NCBI GenBank assembly: GCA_913041025.1
Contig: CAJWGQ010000178.1
Coordinates: forward strand, 1-5,829
Direction: 5' to 3'
Source of the DNA: an uncultured Gammaproteobacteria bacterium
GTDB taxonomy: Bacteria; Pseudomonadota; Gammaproteobacteria; Pseudomonadales; Azotimanducaceae_A
DNA: 5,829 nt
Of the stretch, positions 1-5,829 are shown piece after piece (position 1 is the first letter of the stretch; each line of letters begins with the position of its first letter). The position numbers and the translations under genes are program-made. The notes beneath the pieces are model-generated. The model ran no database searches, was not told the origin of the DNA, and worked only from the letters and a program-made list of their open reading frames with translations.

Positions 1-2
1 AG

Positions 3-341
3 CTTTTAAAATCCGTTCTGGATAAAGAAACACAGGTGACCTTTGCCGATGTCGCCGTTGATTCTGGCAATCAAATTGCTGGTTTAATCCTGGTAACAAT
101 GCGCGATGAGATTCTTAGTCACGAACCCAGCGCTCATCTGGAAGCTATCGTCGTATCCCCTTCCGCCCGGGGGCAGGGCCTCGGCCGACGACTATTACAA
201 AGAGCCGAAGATCGCGTGAAAGAACTCGGCGCTAAAACCCTCACCTTACACGTCTTTGCAAATAACCAACGCGCAAGATCTCTTTATCGCAGCCACGGGT
301 TCGATGAGGAAATGCTACGATGTATCAAGTGGTTTGACTAA
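3..341 (+). CDS. GNAT-family N-acetyltransferase, 5' end outside window
   Basis: This is the C-terminal 112 residues of a GNAT-fold acetyltransferase, an enzyme class that moves an acetyl group from acetyl-CoA to an amine. The frame is open to the left edge. A GTG at 36 could be read as a start, but the strand-forming segment before the acetyl-CoA site would then be too short, so the true start lies upstream. The CoA pyrophosphate loop (motif A, Q/R-x-x-G-x-G) is seen as ARGQGLGRRLL around bases 165-197, preceded by the usual strand LEAIVVSP. The later segment NNQRARSLYRSHGF matches motif B, where an Asn and a Tyr usually sit near the thioester; the Tyr fits the general acid. The substrate cannot be told: small amines, antibiotics, amino acids or protein N-termini are all possible. 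The gene runs convergent to phyH and ends 18 bases from it. Confidence 0.87.
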   Translation, partial: LLKSVLDKETQVTFADVAVDSGNQIAGLILVTMRDEILSHEPSAHLEAIVVSPSARGQGLGRRLLQRAEDRVKELGAKTLTLHVFANNQRARSLYRSHGFDEEMLRCIKWFD

Positions 342-359
342 TACTTGACCCTACCTCAG

Positions 360-1127
360 TTAGTCTGCAATTTTTCGCGTTAGCCCAGTCTCTCGCCAGT
401 TTTCGTTATCCGATACACATAGATCAGAGGCGTAATGCGCAGAAATAGCTCGCCTGCATGAACGAGTTTGATTTGAACCTGAGCCATGGACTAATAACGG
501 ATGAAATAGCAATGTATCACCGGGATCCATTTCTACGTGTACTCTTTGCTCTCTATCAAGATCCTGAATCCCATAAAACCCGTGATTAATATAGTCCCAT
601 TTTGGAAGAGTATGTTCCTGAATACCGAGCTTGTGAGAACCGGCTAGGACTGACAAACAACCGCTCTCTCTATTCGCAGTTCCGATTGATGTCCAAACCC
701 CAACAATTTCGTCGGCAGGACGCAGCTTGAAGTATCTAAGATCTTGGTGCATCGGATGCCGCCCATCAATTTCGGGGGGCTTGTTAAACACATTACTCGC
801 CAAACTATAAATAGTCGGTCCAAGTAAACTACGCACAACTGAAGTTAAATCTGGGTCTGTAATATACTCAAAGAACACAGGGTCATTCTCAAGAGAAAAT
901 AGTTTATTTACTTCTTGGATGGGATCGTCTGACTTCAGATGTCCTTTCACAATCATGACATCTTTCATAACCTTCATCATCGGACTGAGTTGTACACGCC
1001 CTTCTATGATGGCCTCAAATCTATTACTAAAAGCGGCCAGCTGATTTTCAGCGATCAGCCTTTTAACAACCAAATACCCCTCTCTCCAATAGGTTTCAAT
1101 CTGAATAGGCGAGAGAGGCATTGACAC
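360..1127 (-). CDS. phyH: Phytanoyl-CoA 2-hydroxylase-like Fe(II)/2-oxoglutarate dioxygenase
   Basis: This 255-residue protein belongs to the PhyH family: non-haem iron, 2-oxoglutarate-dependent oxygenases that hydroxylate next to a carboxyl or thioester. The iron triad is visible as H127-x-D129 (in HPMHQDL) and H214 (in HPLLVHGSG), and R225, 11 residues after H214, is placed to bind 2-oxoglutarate. Compared from memory with human phytanoyl-CoA hydroxylase (H175, D177, H264, R275), spacing and surrounding motifs agree closely: NKPP, RHPxHQDL, GCLxVL, PKW, GIQD, HPLL-HGSG, RxAIS. It is thus nearer to the animal alpha-oxidation enzyme than to ectoine hydroxylases. No signal peptide is seen, so it is probably cytoplasmic. 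Translation may begin at GTG 1127 or at ATG 1121, two codons later. It is the last gene of the four-gene minus-strand set, 15 bases after the serine hydrolase. The exact acyl-CoA substrate is inferred, not shown. Confidence 0.88.
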   Translation of the reverse strand: MSMPLSPIQIETYWREGYLVVKRLIAENQLAAFSNRFEAIIEGRVQLSPMMKVMKDVMIVKGHLKSDDPIQEVNKLFSLENDPVFFEYITDPDLTSVVRSLLGPTIYSLASNVFNKPPEIDGRHPMHQDLRYFKLRPADEIVGVWTSIGTANRESGCLSVLAGSHKLGIQEHTLPKWDYINHGFYGIQDLDREQRVHVEMDPGDTLLFHPLLVHGSGSNQTRSCRRAISAHYASDLCVSDNENWRETGLTRKIAD

Positions 1128-1132
1128 TTCGA

Positions 1133-1138
1133 TCCTCT
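1133..1138 (-). promoter_or_regulatory. Ribosome binding site of phyH
   Basis: On the minus strand the sequence AGAGGA lies in the 15-base gap after the serine hydrolase stop. It stands 5 bases before GTG 1127 and 11 bases before ATG 1121. The spacing is slightly short for the first and slightly long for the second, so it does not settle the start, but it shows that phyH is translated on its own signal within the same transcript. Confidence 0.55.
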
Positions 1139-1142
1139 GGCG

Positions 1143-2462
1143 TTACTCGTAGCTCTCAGTAATAGCCTGATAGGTCGCCACTTTCAAATCTGAGCGTAAG
1201 GACCAAGGAGAACCCATCAACTGTATCATCCCAACGACCACAATCTCTTCAACAGGATCTATCCAAAAAACAGTACCAGCAGCGCCTCCCCAGTTAAATT
1301 CGCCGTTACTGCCTACTACGCCAGCCTTCACTGTATCTGTTACTACGCCGAATCCTAAACCAAACCCGGCCCCCATATCACGTTGCCCCAGGATCGATAC
1401 CGGAGACTCTCCAGTGCCACTTGCGGTAATACTAGCCGTAAGGTGGTTTTTCGCCATATAGTTGACCGTCTTCTCACCAAGGATCCTGACTCCGTCGAGC
1501 TCGCCACCATTTCGCATCATCTCGGCGTATTTAAGATAATCCATTGCAGTAGAAATCAGCCCGCCGCCACCAGAATACAGGGACACCTCATCATAATTAA
1601 ACATCGCGGCATTTTCGCTCATTCCCATCGCAGCGAGCTGCTTAAAATCCAAAGTCACCAGCTGGTTATTCTGAAAATCCCATGAATGATTAGGAAGGAA
1701 TCGCTCTTTCTTCTCAGGCGGGAGCTGAAAAAACGTATCGTCCATTCCTAGGGGAGTGAAGATATGCTCATCCAAATATTCGTCAAAGGACTGCCCAGAA
1801 ATTCGCTCTACCACCGCACCAGTGACATCAACAGCTATTGAGTAGTGCCATGCGCTTCCAGGCTCAAATTTTAGCGGTAGTTTGGAAACAGTTTCCATTA
1901 ACGAATCCAGGTTTTCGTGTTCCCATAATTTCGCCTCACCATAGAGTTTGTCCACAGGATCATTAACCGGATCAAAGCCATAAGACAAGCCAGTGGTATG
2001 AGAAAGTAGCTGCTGCATCGTCATGTGATTTTTTACAGGAACTTGCTCGCCCTGCTCATTCAAGACCGTAAGGTTTTTAAACTCGGGAATGAATTTGTGA
2101 ACAGGGTCACTCATATGGAACTTACCTTGTTCATACAGCTGCATGGCTGCGGTTGCAGTGATCGGCTTGGTCATCGAGTAAATTCGAAATAAATCGTCTT
2201 TCTCCAAGGGTCGAGAATCGTCCACCCCTTTATTACCGACGGCTTCAAAATGAACTAACTTACCATCTCTCGCGACCATAGTGATTACGCCCGCCAGCTT
2301 ACCTTCGTCGACGTACTTTTGCGTCATCGCGGTTATACGATCAAGGCGTTCAGACGACATACCCACTCGTTCTGCTTTGGTCTGAGATAATGATTTTGCC
2401 AAAAGACCTGATGACATCACCAAAAGGCTGATCGCAGCCAATACACACTTTACATTCGTCAC
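1143..2462 (-). CDS. Exported serine beta-lactamase-like hydrolase (family VIII esterase type)
   Basis: This 439-residue protein is of the class C beta-lactamase / penicillin-binding-protein fold used by family VIII carboxylesterases. The catalytic S96-x-x-K99 is seen as SMTK. Y207 in HYSIAVDVTG is the second catalytic element; esterases of this type carry Y-S rather than the Y-x-N of true class C beta-lactamases. The HTTG motif (155-158) and the C-terminal WGGAAGT (391-397), standing in for the K-T-G box, also fit. The N-terminus (K5, then a hydrophobic run to about residue 22) looks like a Sec signal peptide, so the enzyme probably works in the periplasm or outside. There is no lipobox cysteine. 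The GTG start is needed to include this signal peptide and has a Shine-Dalgarno site 7 bases upstream. Ester hydrolysis is more likely than antibiotic resistance; cleavage of small amides or D-amino peptides is the main alternative. Confidence 0.88.
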   Translation of the reverse strand: MTNVKCVLAAISLLVMSSGLLAKSLSQTKAERVGMSSERLDRITAMTQKYVDEGKLAGVITMVARDGKLVHFEAVGNKGVDDSRPLEKDDLFRIYSMTKPITATAAMQLYEQGKFHMSDPVHKFIPEFKNLTVLNEQGEQVPVKNHMTMQQLLSHTTGLSYGFDPVNDPVDKLYGEAKLWEHENLDSLMETVSKLPLKFEPGSAWHYSIAVDVTGAVVERISGQSFDEYLDEHIFTPLGMDDTFFQLPPEKKERFLPNHSWDFQNNQLVTLDFKQLAAMGMSENAAMFNYDEVSLYSGGGGLISTAMDYLKYAEMMRNGGELDGVRILGEKTVNYMAKNHLTASITASGTGESPVSILGQRDMGAGFGLGFGVVTDTVKAGVVGSNGEFNWGGAAGTVFWIDPVEEIVVVGMIQLMGSPWSLRSDLKVATYQAITESYE

Positions 2463-2469
2463 TTCCCTA

Positions 2470-2475
2470 CTCCCC
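2470..2475 (-). promoter_or_regulatory. Ribosome binding site fixing the GTG start of the serine hydrolase
   Basis: GGGGAG on the minus strand lies 7 bases upstream of GTG 2462, in the 33-base gap after the crotonase gene. It supports GTG as the start rather than the ATG at residue 16, which would cut the signal peptide in half. Confidence 0.6.
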
Positions 2476-2495
2476 TGGATTGTCTCTCGTTCTAA

Positions 2496-3293
2496 TTAAG
2501 ATTCCCTATAATTGCCCGGTCGTTTCTCAAAAAACGCCTCAACGGCTTCTCTGTGGTCCGGTTCTGCGTGGCAGATTGCCTGAAAAGCCGCAGACTTGTC
2601 CAGCAATTCATCCAGAGACGCGTTTTCACTTGCTCTCATCAGTTGCTTGGTAAGCCGGACCGCATGCGGCGGGTTCTGCGCAATGCTTGAGGCCAATACT
2701 TGCGCTCGGTTAATCAATTCACCTAATGGAACTATCTCTGAAATCAACCCCATCGCCAGTGCTTCCTCAGCTCCTATTGGTTCTCCAGTAAAAGCCATCT
2801 TGCAAGCGTTCGAGTAGCCTACAGCTCTCGGCAAAAACCAGGCACCCCCATCACCAGGAATAATCCCCAGTTTTACGAAACTCTCGGCAAACATAGTTTT
2901 TTCACAACCTATGCGTATGTCGCACATGGTCGCAAGATCGCAGCCTGCTCCCACCGCTGGTCCGTTTACCGCTGCGATGACTGGCACATTTAGCGAATAT
3001 ATTGCTCTTGGTATACGCTGTATCCCTTTGCGATAGGCGTCAGCCTGATCAAACGGATCTCCGCTAAAAAGTCCCTTTCGTTCTCTCATGTCTTTAACAT
3101 TGCCGCCGGCACAAAATGCACTACCTTCACCCGTTAAGACAACGGCTCTAACGGATTTATCGTCGTTTATCTCCACGCAAACATCTTCAAACTCTCCAAA
3201 TTGTTCGTCACTCGTAAGCGCGTTACGGGTTTCTGGGCTGGACATCGTTAGTGTCATCACATGCTCACTGACGTTTTTATCTAAAAAACTCAT
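2496..3293 (-). CDS. Crotonase-fold enoyl-CoA hydratase/isomerase family protein
   Basis: This 265-residue protein has the usual length and fold signatures of the crotonase superfamily, which acts on acyl-CoA thioesters by stabilising an enolate in an oxyanion hole. AFCAGGNVKDM (59-69) holds the first oxyanion-hole peptide and NGPAVGAGCDLA (110-121) the second. By alignment from memory with rat mitochondrial enoyl-CoA hydratase, the catalytic Glu144 is D119 here and Glu164 is F139; an extra acid, D148, sits in the loop PGDGGAW (146-152). Plain hydratase activity is therefore uncertain; isomerase, hydrolase or lyase activity is possible. The ATG start has GAGG 7 bases upstream (3301-3304). It is probably cytoplasmic. 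It is second in the minus-strand set, 63 bases after the amidohydrolase and 33 before the serine hydrolase, which suggests handling of an acyl-CoA in a shared catabolic route. Confidence 0.88.
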   Translation of the reverse strand: MSFLDKNVSEHVMTLTMSSPETRNALTSDEQFGEFEDVCVEINDDKSVRAVVLTGEGSAFCAGGNVKDMRERKGLFSGDPFDQADAYRKGIQRIPRAIYSLNVPVIAAVNGPAVGAGCDLATMCDIRIGCEKTMFAESFVKLGIIPGDGGAWFLPRAVGYSNACKMAFTGEPIGAEEALAMGLISEIVPLGELINRAQVLASSIAQNPPHAVRLTKQLMRASENASLDELLDKSAAFQAICHAEPDHREAVEAFFEKRPGNYRES

Positions 3294-3356
3294 TTTTTCG
3301 CCTCATTTCTTCTATTTCCAATCACCAGCGACTGGGGTAGTACAACTCTAACACGC

Positions 3357-4844
3357 TTAACTGGGACTAAAAGAATCATTCCTATAACGCAACATTCTCC
3401 CACTTCCCACACCCGTAGCCTGTCCTTCTGACAACGCGATCTCTCCGTTCACAACCACCATTTTGATTCCCACCGGCGGCAGCATCGGTTGATCATAAGT
3501 AGCCTGATCTGAAATTGATCCTGAATCAAAAAGCACGAGATCCGCATGATAACCCTCTGCAACTCGCCCTCTTTCCTTCATACCGAAAATACGAGCTGGT
3601 AGAGAGGTCATCCTCCTGATTGCTTCGGCCAACCCTATCAACTTTTTATCTCGCACGTAGTGACCCAGAACCCTTGGAAACGTGCCAAACAATCTTGGAT
3701 GAGGCCGCCCCTTCAGGTCCGGTATACCATCACTACCGATCATCATGTCCTTTTGCTTAATATTTGTCTCGACATCCTCCTCGGAAATTACGAACTGAAT
3801 ACACAAGGTTTTATCTCCCTCAGGAGCCAGGAGAACGGAACGAACCATCTCCGGCATGGTCTTGCCCTCTTCCTTAGCGATGTCTACCAGCATCCGACCC
3901 TCATACAATTTATTTGCCGGACAACTTGCGATCCGGATTGTTCGCGCGAGCTCTTCATCTGGATTGTCTAAATTAAAATACTCAATCATTCGACCACTAC
4001 CCGCGGTATATGGATAAACATCCAACGTCACCGCTTGTCCGCTTAAAAGGGCCTTCTCAACTTTCAATAGGGACTGACCTACCTTGCCCCAATTCGCTTT
4101 GCCTGCCGCTTTATGATGGGAAATATGAAGATGTGAACCACTTTCTCTGCCAATCAATAGCGCTTCGTCAACCGCCTCGAGCAATTTATCTCCTTCATTG
4201 CGCATATGCGTGGTGTACAGCGCATCAAATTCTCCTGCCACTTTAGCAATCTCAATAACTTCTTCCGTATCGCTGTACCTACCGGGGCGATAGATCAGTC
4301 CACTAGAAAAACCGCAGCAACCTTGTTCAAGAGCCACACGAACATGGTCTTGCATTTTCGTTAGTTCAGCTGGAGTTGGTGCTCGCCTGGCATCTCCAAG
4401 TACCATCGAGCGAACTGTATTATGTCCAACCAGCATCATGTTATTGATTGAGGGCTCATTACTAAGAACTGTCGAGAAGTAACCTTCTAAGTCGACAAAA
4501 TCGCCTTTCAATCCTGCCAGGATTCCTCCGCTAGCGGCCGATTGATCCACATCAGGACTGGACGGTATGGCGCTGAAGCCACAATTACCGCTGACGACAG
4601 AGGTCACTCCCTGCTGTAGCTTGAACTCCATACCCGGATGCCGAATAAAAGCCCCATCGTCGTGAGCGTGGGTATCTATAAACCCGGGAGCCAAAACGTA
4701 ACCCTGACCCTCAATCTCGACCTCAGCTTCAGTTACCTCTCCAATACAATCGATTCTTCCAGCCTTCACTCCAACATCGGCAATGAAAGATTTACCTCCG
4801 AGCCCGTCAAACACCTCAACATTTCGAAACGCAATACTTGTCAT
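3357..4844 (-). CDS. N-acyl-D-amino-acid deacylase family amidohydrolase (D-aminoacylase type)
   Basis: This 495-residue protein is a metal-dependent amidohydrolase of the D-aminoacylase group (COG3653 type), whose members cut the amide bond of N-acyl-D-amino acids. Metal ligands known from Alcaligenes D-aminoacylase (H67, H69, C96, H220, H250, D366) have counterparts at H59 and H61 (DTHAHDD), C88 (GNCGFS), H213 (TTHMRNEG), H243 (HISHHK) and D372 (GSDG), with nearly equal spacing. The composite beta domain is formed by residues 1-55 and the C-terminus, where HADLVLFD and VVNGEIALSEG are typical. Length matches the family. No signal peptide is present, so it is probably cytoplasmic. The ATG start has only a weak Shine-Dalgarno site. 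It is the first gene of the four-gene set and divergent from the MobA-like gene. The family is broad, and dipeptide, N-acyl or cyclic-amide substrates are all possible. Confidence 0.88.
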   Translation of the reverse strand: MTSIAFRNVEVFDGLGGKSFIADVGVKAGRIDCIGEVTEAEVEIEGQGYVLAPGFIDTHAHDDGAFIRHPGMEFKLQQGVTSVVSGNCGFSAIPSSPDVDQSAASGGILAGLKGDFVDLEGYFSTVLSNEPSINNMMLVGHNTVRSMVLGDARRAPTPAELTKMQDHVRVALEQGCCGFSSGLIYRPGRYSDTEEVIEIAKVAGEFDALYTTHMRNEGDKLLEAVDEALLIGRESGSHLHISHHKAAGKANWGKVGQSLLKVEKALLSGQAVTLDVYPYTAGSGRMIEYFNLDNPDEELARTIRIASCPANKLYEGRMLVDIAKEEGKTMPEMVRSVLLAPEGDKTLCIQFVISEEDVETNIKQKDMMIGSDGIPDLKGRPHPRLFGTFPRVLGHYVRDKKLIGLAEAIRRMTSLPARIFGMKERGRVAEGYHADLVLFDSGSISDQATYDQPMLPPVGIKMVVVNGEIALSEGQATGVGSGRMLRYRNDSFSPS

Positions 4845-4845
4845 A

Positions 4846-4855
4846 GAGTTAACTC
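4846..4855. promoter_or_regulatory. 10-base perfect palindrome before the amidohydrolase start
   Basis: GAGTTAACTC is a perfect 10-base palindrome one base upstream of the amidohydrolase ATG and inside the divergent control region. Its place downstream of the predicted start point would suit a repressor site or a leader structure, but a palindrome of this length can arise by chance and no matching second copy was seen nearby. Confidence 0.25.
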
Positions 4856-4875
4856 ATACCTAAGGTTTCACCTGA

Positions 4876-4905
4876 ATCATAAGACGTTGTCTCATTCTTT
4901 GAAAA
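4876..4905 (-). promoter_or_regulatory. Possible sigma-70 promoter of the four-gene operon
   Basis: On the minus strand, TTTTCA (4900-4905, 4 of 6 to the -35 consensus) is followed after 18 bases by TATGAT (4876-4881, 5 of 6 to the -10 consensus). The predicted start near 4869 gives a leader of about 25 bases before the amidohydrolase ATG. It is the best promoter-like pair seen in the divergent gap, and it overlaps the likely start of the MobA-like gene. The assignment rests on consensus matching by eye only. Confidence 0.35.
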
Positions 4906-5477
4906 CACCCAACCCAAAGTCGTTATCAAATCTCAGTACCGTTATTCTCTGCGGGGGGCAGGGATCTCGTTTGGGACACCTCAATAAACCGCTTGTTTCA
5001 TGGAAAGGAAAACCTTTGATTGAGCACATCCTAGAAGCGCTCCCACAAACAAGAACGCTATTTATTAGCGCTAATGACGATGTCGAAACCTATGCAAAAT
5101 ACGGGTTTGTCATAAAAGATTCAGATACCGGGCTCAATAGTAACAGCCCACTGGTGGGGATACTGTGCGCTTTGACTCACTTGGACACCGAGTGGCTATT
5201 ATGTACTCCGGGAGATACCCCTTTACTTAAGCGGGGCTGGGAGGAGCCTCTAATTAAGGCTTCCTCTTCCGCTTCAATAATTTGTGCAAGGGACTCGCTG
5301 AGAGTTCAACCCCTTCATCAATTGATCCATATCAGCGAAAAACCTTTCCTGGAAGAATACCTATCAAAGGGCAACAGAAGCGCGATCGACTTCCTTAATT
5401 CCCGCAATGCAAGAGAGGTCCGATATTCGCAGAATGACCTATTCAAGAATTTTAATGTGAGAGAGGATTTTATCTAG
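4899..5477 (+). CDS. mobA: MobA-like molybdopterin nucleotidyltransferase, start uncertain
   Basis: This protein of about 192 residues resembles MobA, which joins GMP from GTP to molybdopterin to make the guanine dinucleotide form of the molybdenum cofactor. The nucleotide loop VILCGGQGSRLG (15-26) with K30, the GKPLIEH segment, SPLVGILCAL (83-92), the magnesium-binding DTP (D106) and the C-terminal F-x-N-x-N-x-x-E-D pattern all fit, as does total length (E. coli MobA is 194). The family pattern G-x-D-K-G reads H-L-N-K-P here, so a related transferase of other specificity is possible. No ATG or GTG lies in frame between the end of the divergent amidohydrolase and the core. TTG 4899 is chosen for length; TTG 4887 or CTG 4872 (with TAAGG six bases before it) are alternatives. 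No other molybdenum genes are visible. Confidence 0.75.
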   Translation: MKTPNPKSLSNLSTVILCGGQGSRLGHLNKPLVSWKGKPLIEHILEALPQTRTLFISANDDVETYAKYGFVIKDSDTGLNSNSPLVGILCALTHLDTEWLLCTPGDTPLLKRGWEEPLIKASSSASIICARDSLRVQPLHQLIHISEKPFLEEYLSKGNRSAIDFLNSRNAREVRYSQNDLFKNFNVREDFI

Positions 5478-5829
5478 TTTGCTTCAGCGGAGGCCGGGTT
5501 AGGGAAACTGTCGGAGTCCTCAACCCCATCTCTCGGATTAAGGCAGGCGAAGTCTTTCTCAATCAACAACTCTAAAGACCCTAAAACTAGCGGTTCGGTG
5601 CCAAACAGCCCCACTTCCTCTGATTTAGCCCATTGCTTGGCCTTGTTTTCATCGACCAAAATATTGATGCAGCTATCATCCCCTTCATTGGTCTTTACTA
5701 CCGTTGTATCCGACGGCGTCTGTTTCAACACATATTGGAGTTTACCTCCCCCTGGGAAAGAAGTGGATTCTTCTACCTCCTTTCCCTGCGCAACCGAATC
5801 AACTTCATTCCGCGATAACCTCAAGCGCA
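5474..5829 (-). CDS. Conserved small protein of unknown function (DUF7009-like), 5' end outside window
   Basis: The frame is open to the right edge, so about 118 residues are seen and a short N-terminus is missing. From memory it resembles a family of about 125 residues, probably DUF7009, whose members begin with a segment ending in RLRL-x-x-x-EV and end in EKDF-C-P-R---D-FPNP. Here the first visible residues read R-LRLSRNEVD and the tail reads EKDFACLNPRDGVEDSDSFPNP in two parts, so perhaps ten residues are lost. No signal peptide, membrane segment or catalytic motif can be seen. A TTG at 5824 is a codon inside the gene rather than a start, because the family motif begins before it. It converges on the MobA-like gene and their stops overlap in CTAG. 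No function is proposed; the family name is the least certain part. Confidence 0.7.
   Translation of the reverse strand, partial: RLRLSRNEVDSVAQGKEVEESTSFPGGGKLQYVLKQTPSDTTVVKTNEGDDSCINILVDENKAKQWAKSEEVGLFGTEPLVLGSLELLIEKDFACLNPRDGVEDSDSFPNPASAEAN

Noticed and set aside
36..341. GTG at 36 as the start of the acetyltransferase
   Set aside because: The frame is open to the window edge, and a 101-residue protein would lack the first part of the GNAT fold.
342..359. Possible shared terminator between the acetyltransferase and phyH
   Set aside because: The 18-base gap holds no inverted repeat or T-run.
1383..1685. Plus-strand open frame of about 100 codons
   Set aside because: It lies wholly antisense to the serine hydrolase, which has full family motifs; the translation shows no recognisable domain.
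3325..3335. Hairpin CCAG-CGA-CTGG between amidohydrolase and crotonase genes
   Set aside because: The stem is only four pairs and no T-run follows on the minus strand, so it is not a credible terminator.
3660..3971. Plus-strand open frame of about 103 codons, and a similar one at 4010-4246
   Set aside because: Both are shadows of the amidohydrolase gene with no family features.
4638..4844. Upstream extension of the MobA-like frame to ATG 4638
   Set aside because: It would overlap the opposite-strand amidohydrolase by about 200 bases, and the added residues have no resemblance to MobA, whose nucleotide loop normally lies close to the N-terminus.
4838..4866. Plus-strand promoter-like pair TTGTCA-17-TAAGGT for the MobA-like gene
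   Set aside because: The -35 is good (5 of 6) but the -10 matches only 3 of 6, which is too weak to list as a feature.
4882..4892. Small inverted repeat AGAC-GTT-GTCT
   Set aside because: Four-base arms are expected by chance, and nothing similar repeats nearby.

Overview
This window reads as dense bacterial chromosome: seven protein-coding genes, no RNA genes, no mobile elements, no CRISPR arrays, and no gene-free stretch above about 100 bases. Moderate base composition, GTG and TTG starts, short Shine-Dalgarno sites and the gene families present suggest a free-living, aerobic, Gram-negative proteobacterium, perhaps a marine gammaproteobacterium. The taxon is an inference from gene style, because no phylogenetic marker is present.

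Layout. (1) Bases 1-341, plus strand: the C-terminal part of a GNAT acetyltransferase cut by the left edge. (2) Bases 360-4844, minus strand: four genes in a row, transcribed in the order N-acyl-D-amino-acid deacylase-type amidohydrolase, crotonase-fold enoyl-CoA hydratase/isomerase, exported serine beta-lactamase-like hydrolase/esterase, phytanoyl-CoA dioxygenase. Gaps are 63, 33 and 15 bases with no convincing terminator, so they look like one operon driven from the short divergent region near 4845-4905. (3) About 4899-5477, plus strand: a MobA-like molybdopterin nucleotidyltransferase that has no ATG or GTG start in a sensible place. (4) Bases 5474-5829, minus strand: a small conserved protein of unknown function cut by the right edge, sharing a CTAG double stop with the MobA-like gene.

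The most interesting unit is the four-gene operon. Its last gene is strikingly like animal phytanoyl-CoA 2-hydroxylase, with the metal and 2-oxoglutarate residues in the same spacing, and its second gene is a crotonase whose usual two catalytic glutamates are not present. Together with a cytoplasmic amidohydrolase and a secreted esterase-like hydrolase, this suggests a catabolic route for an acylated or branched-chain lipid-like compound: the conjugate is opened by hydrolases and the acyl-CoA part is then processed. The substrate is not shown by the sequence. No defence system, novel RNA or mobile system was found.
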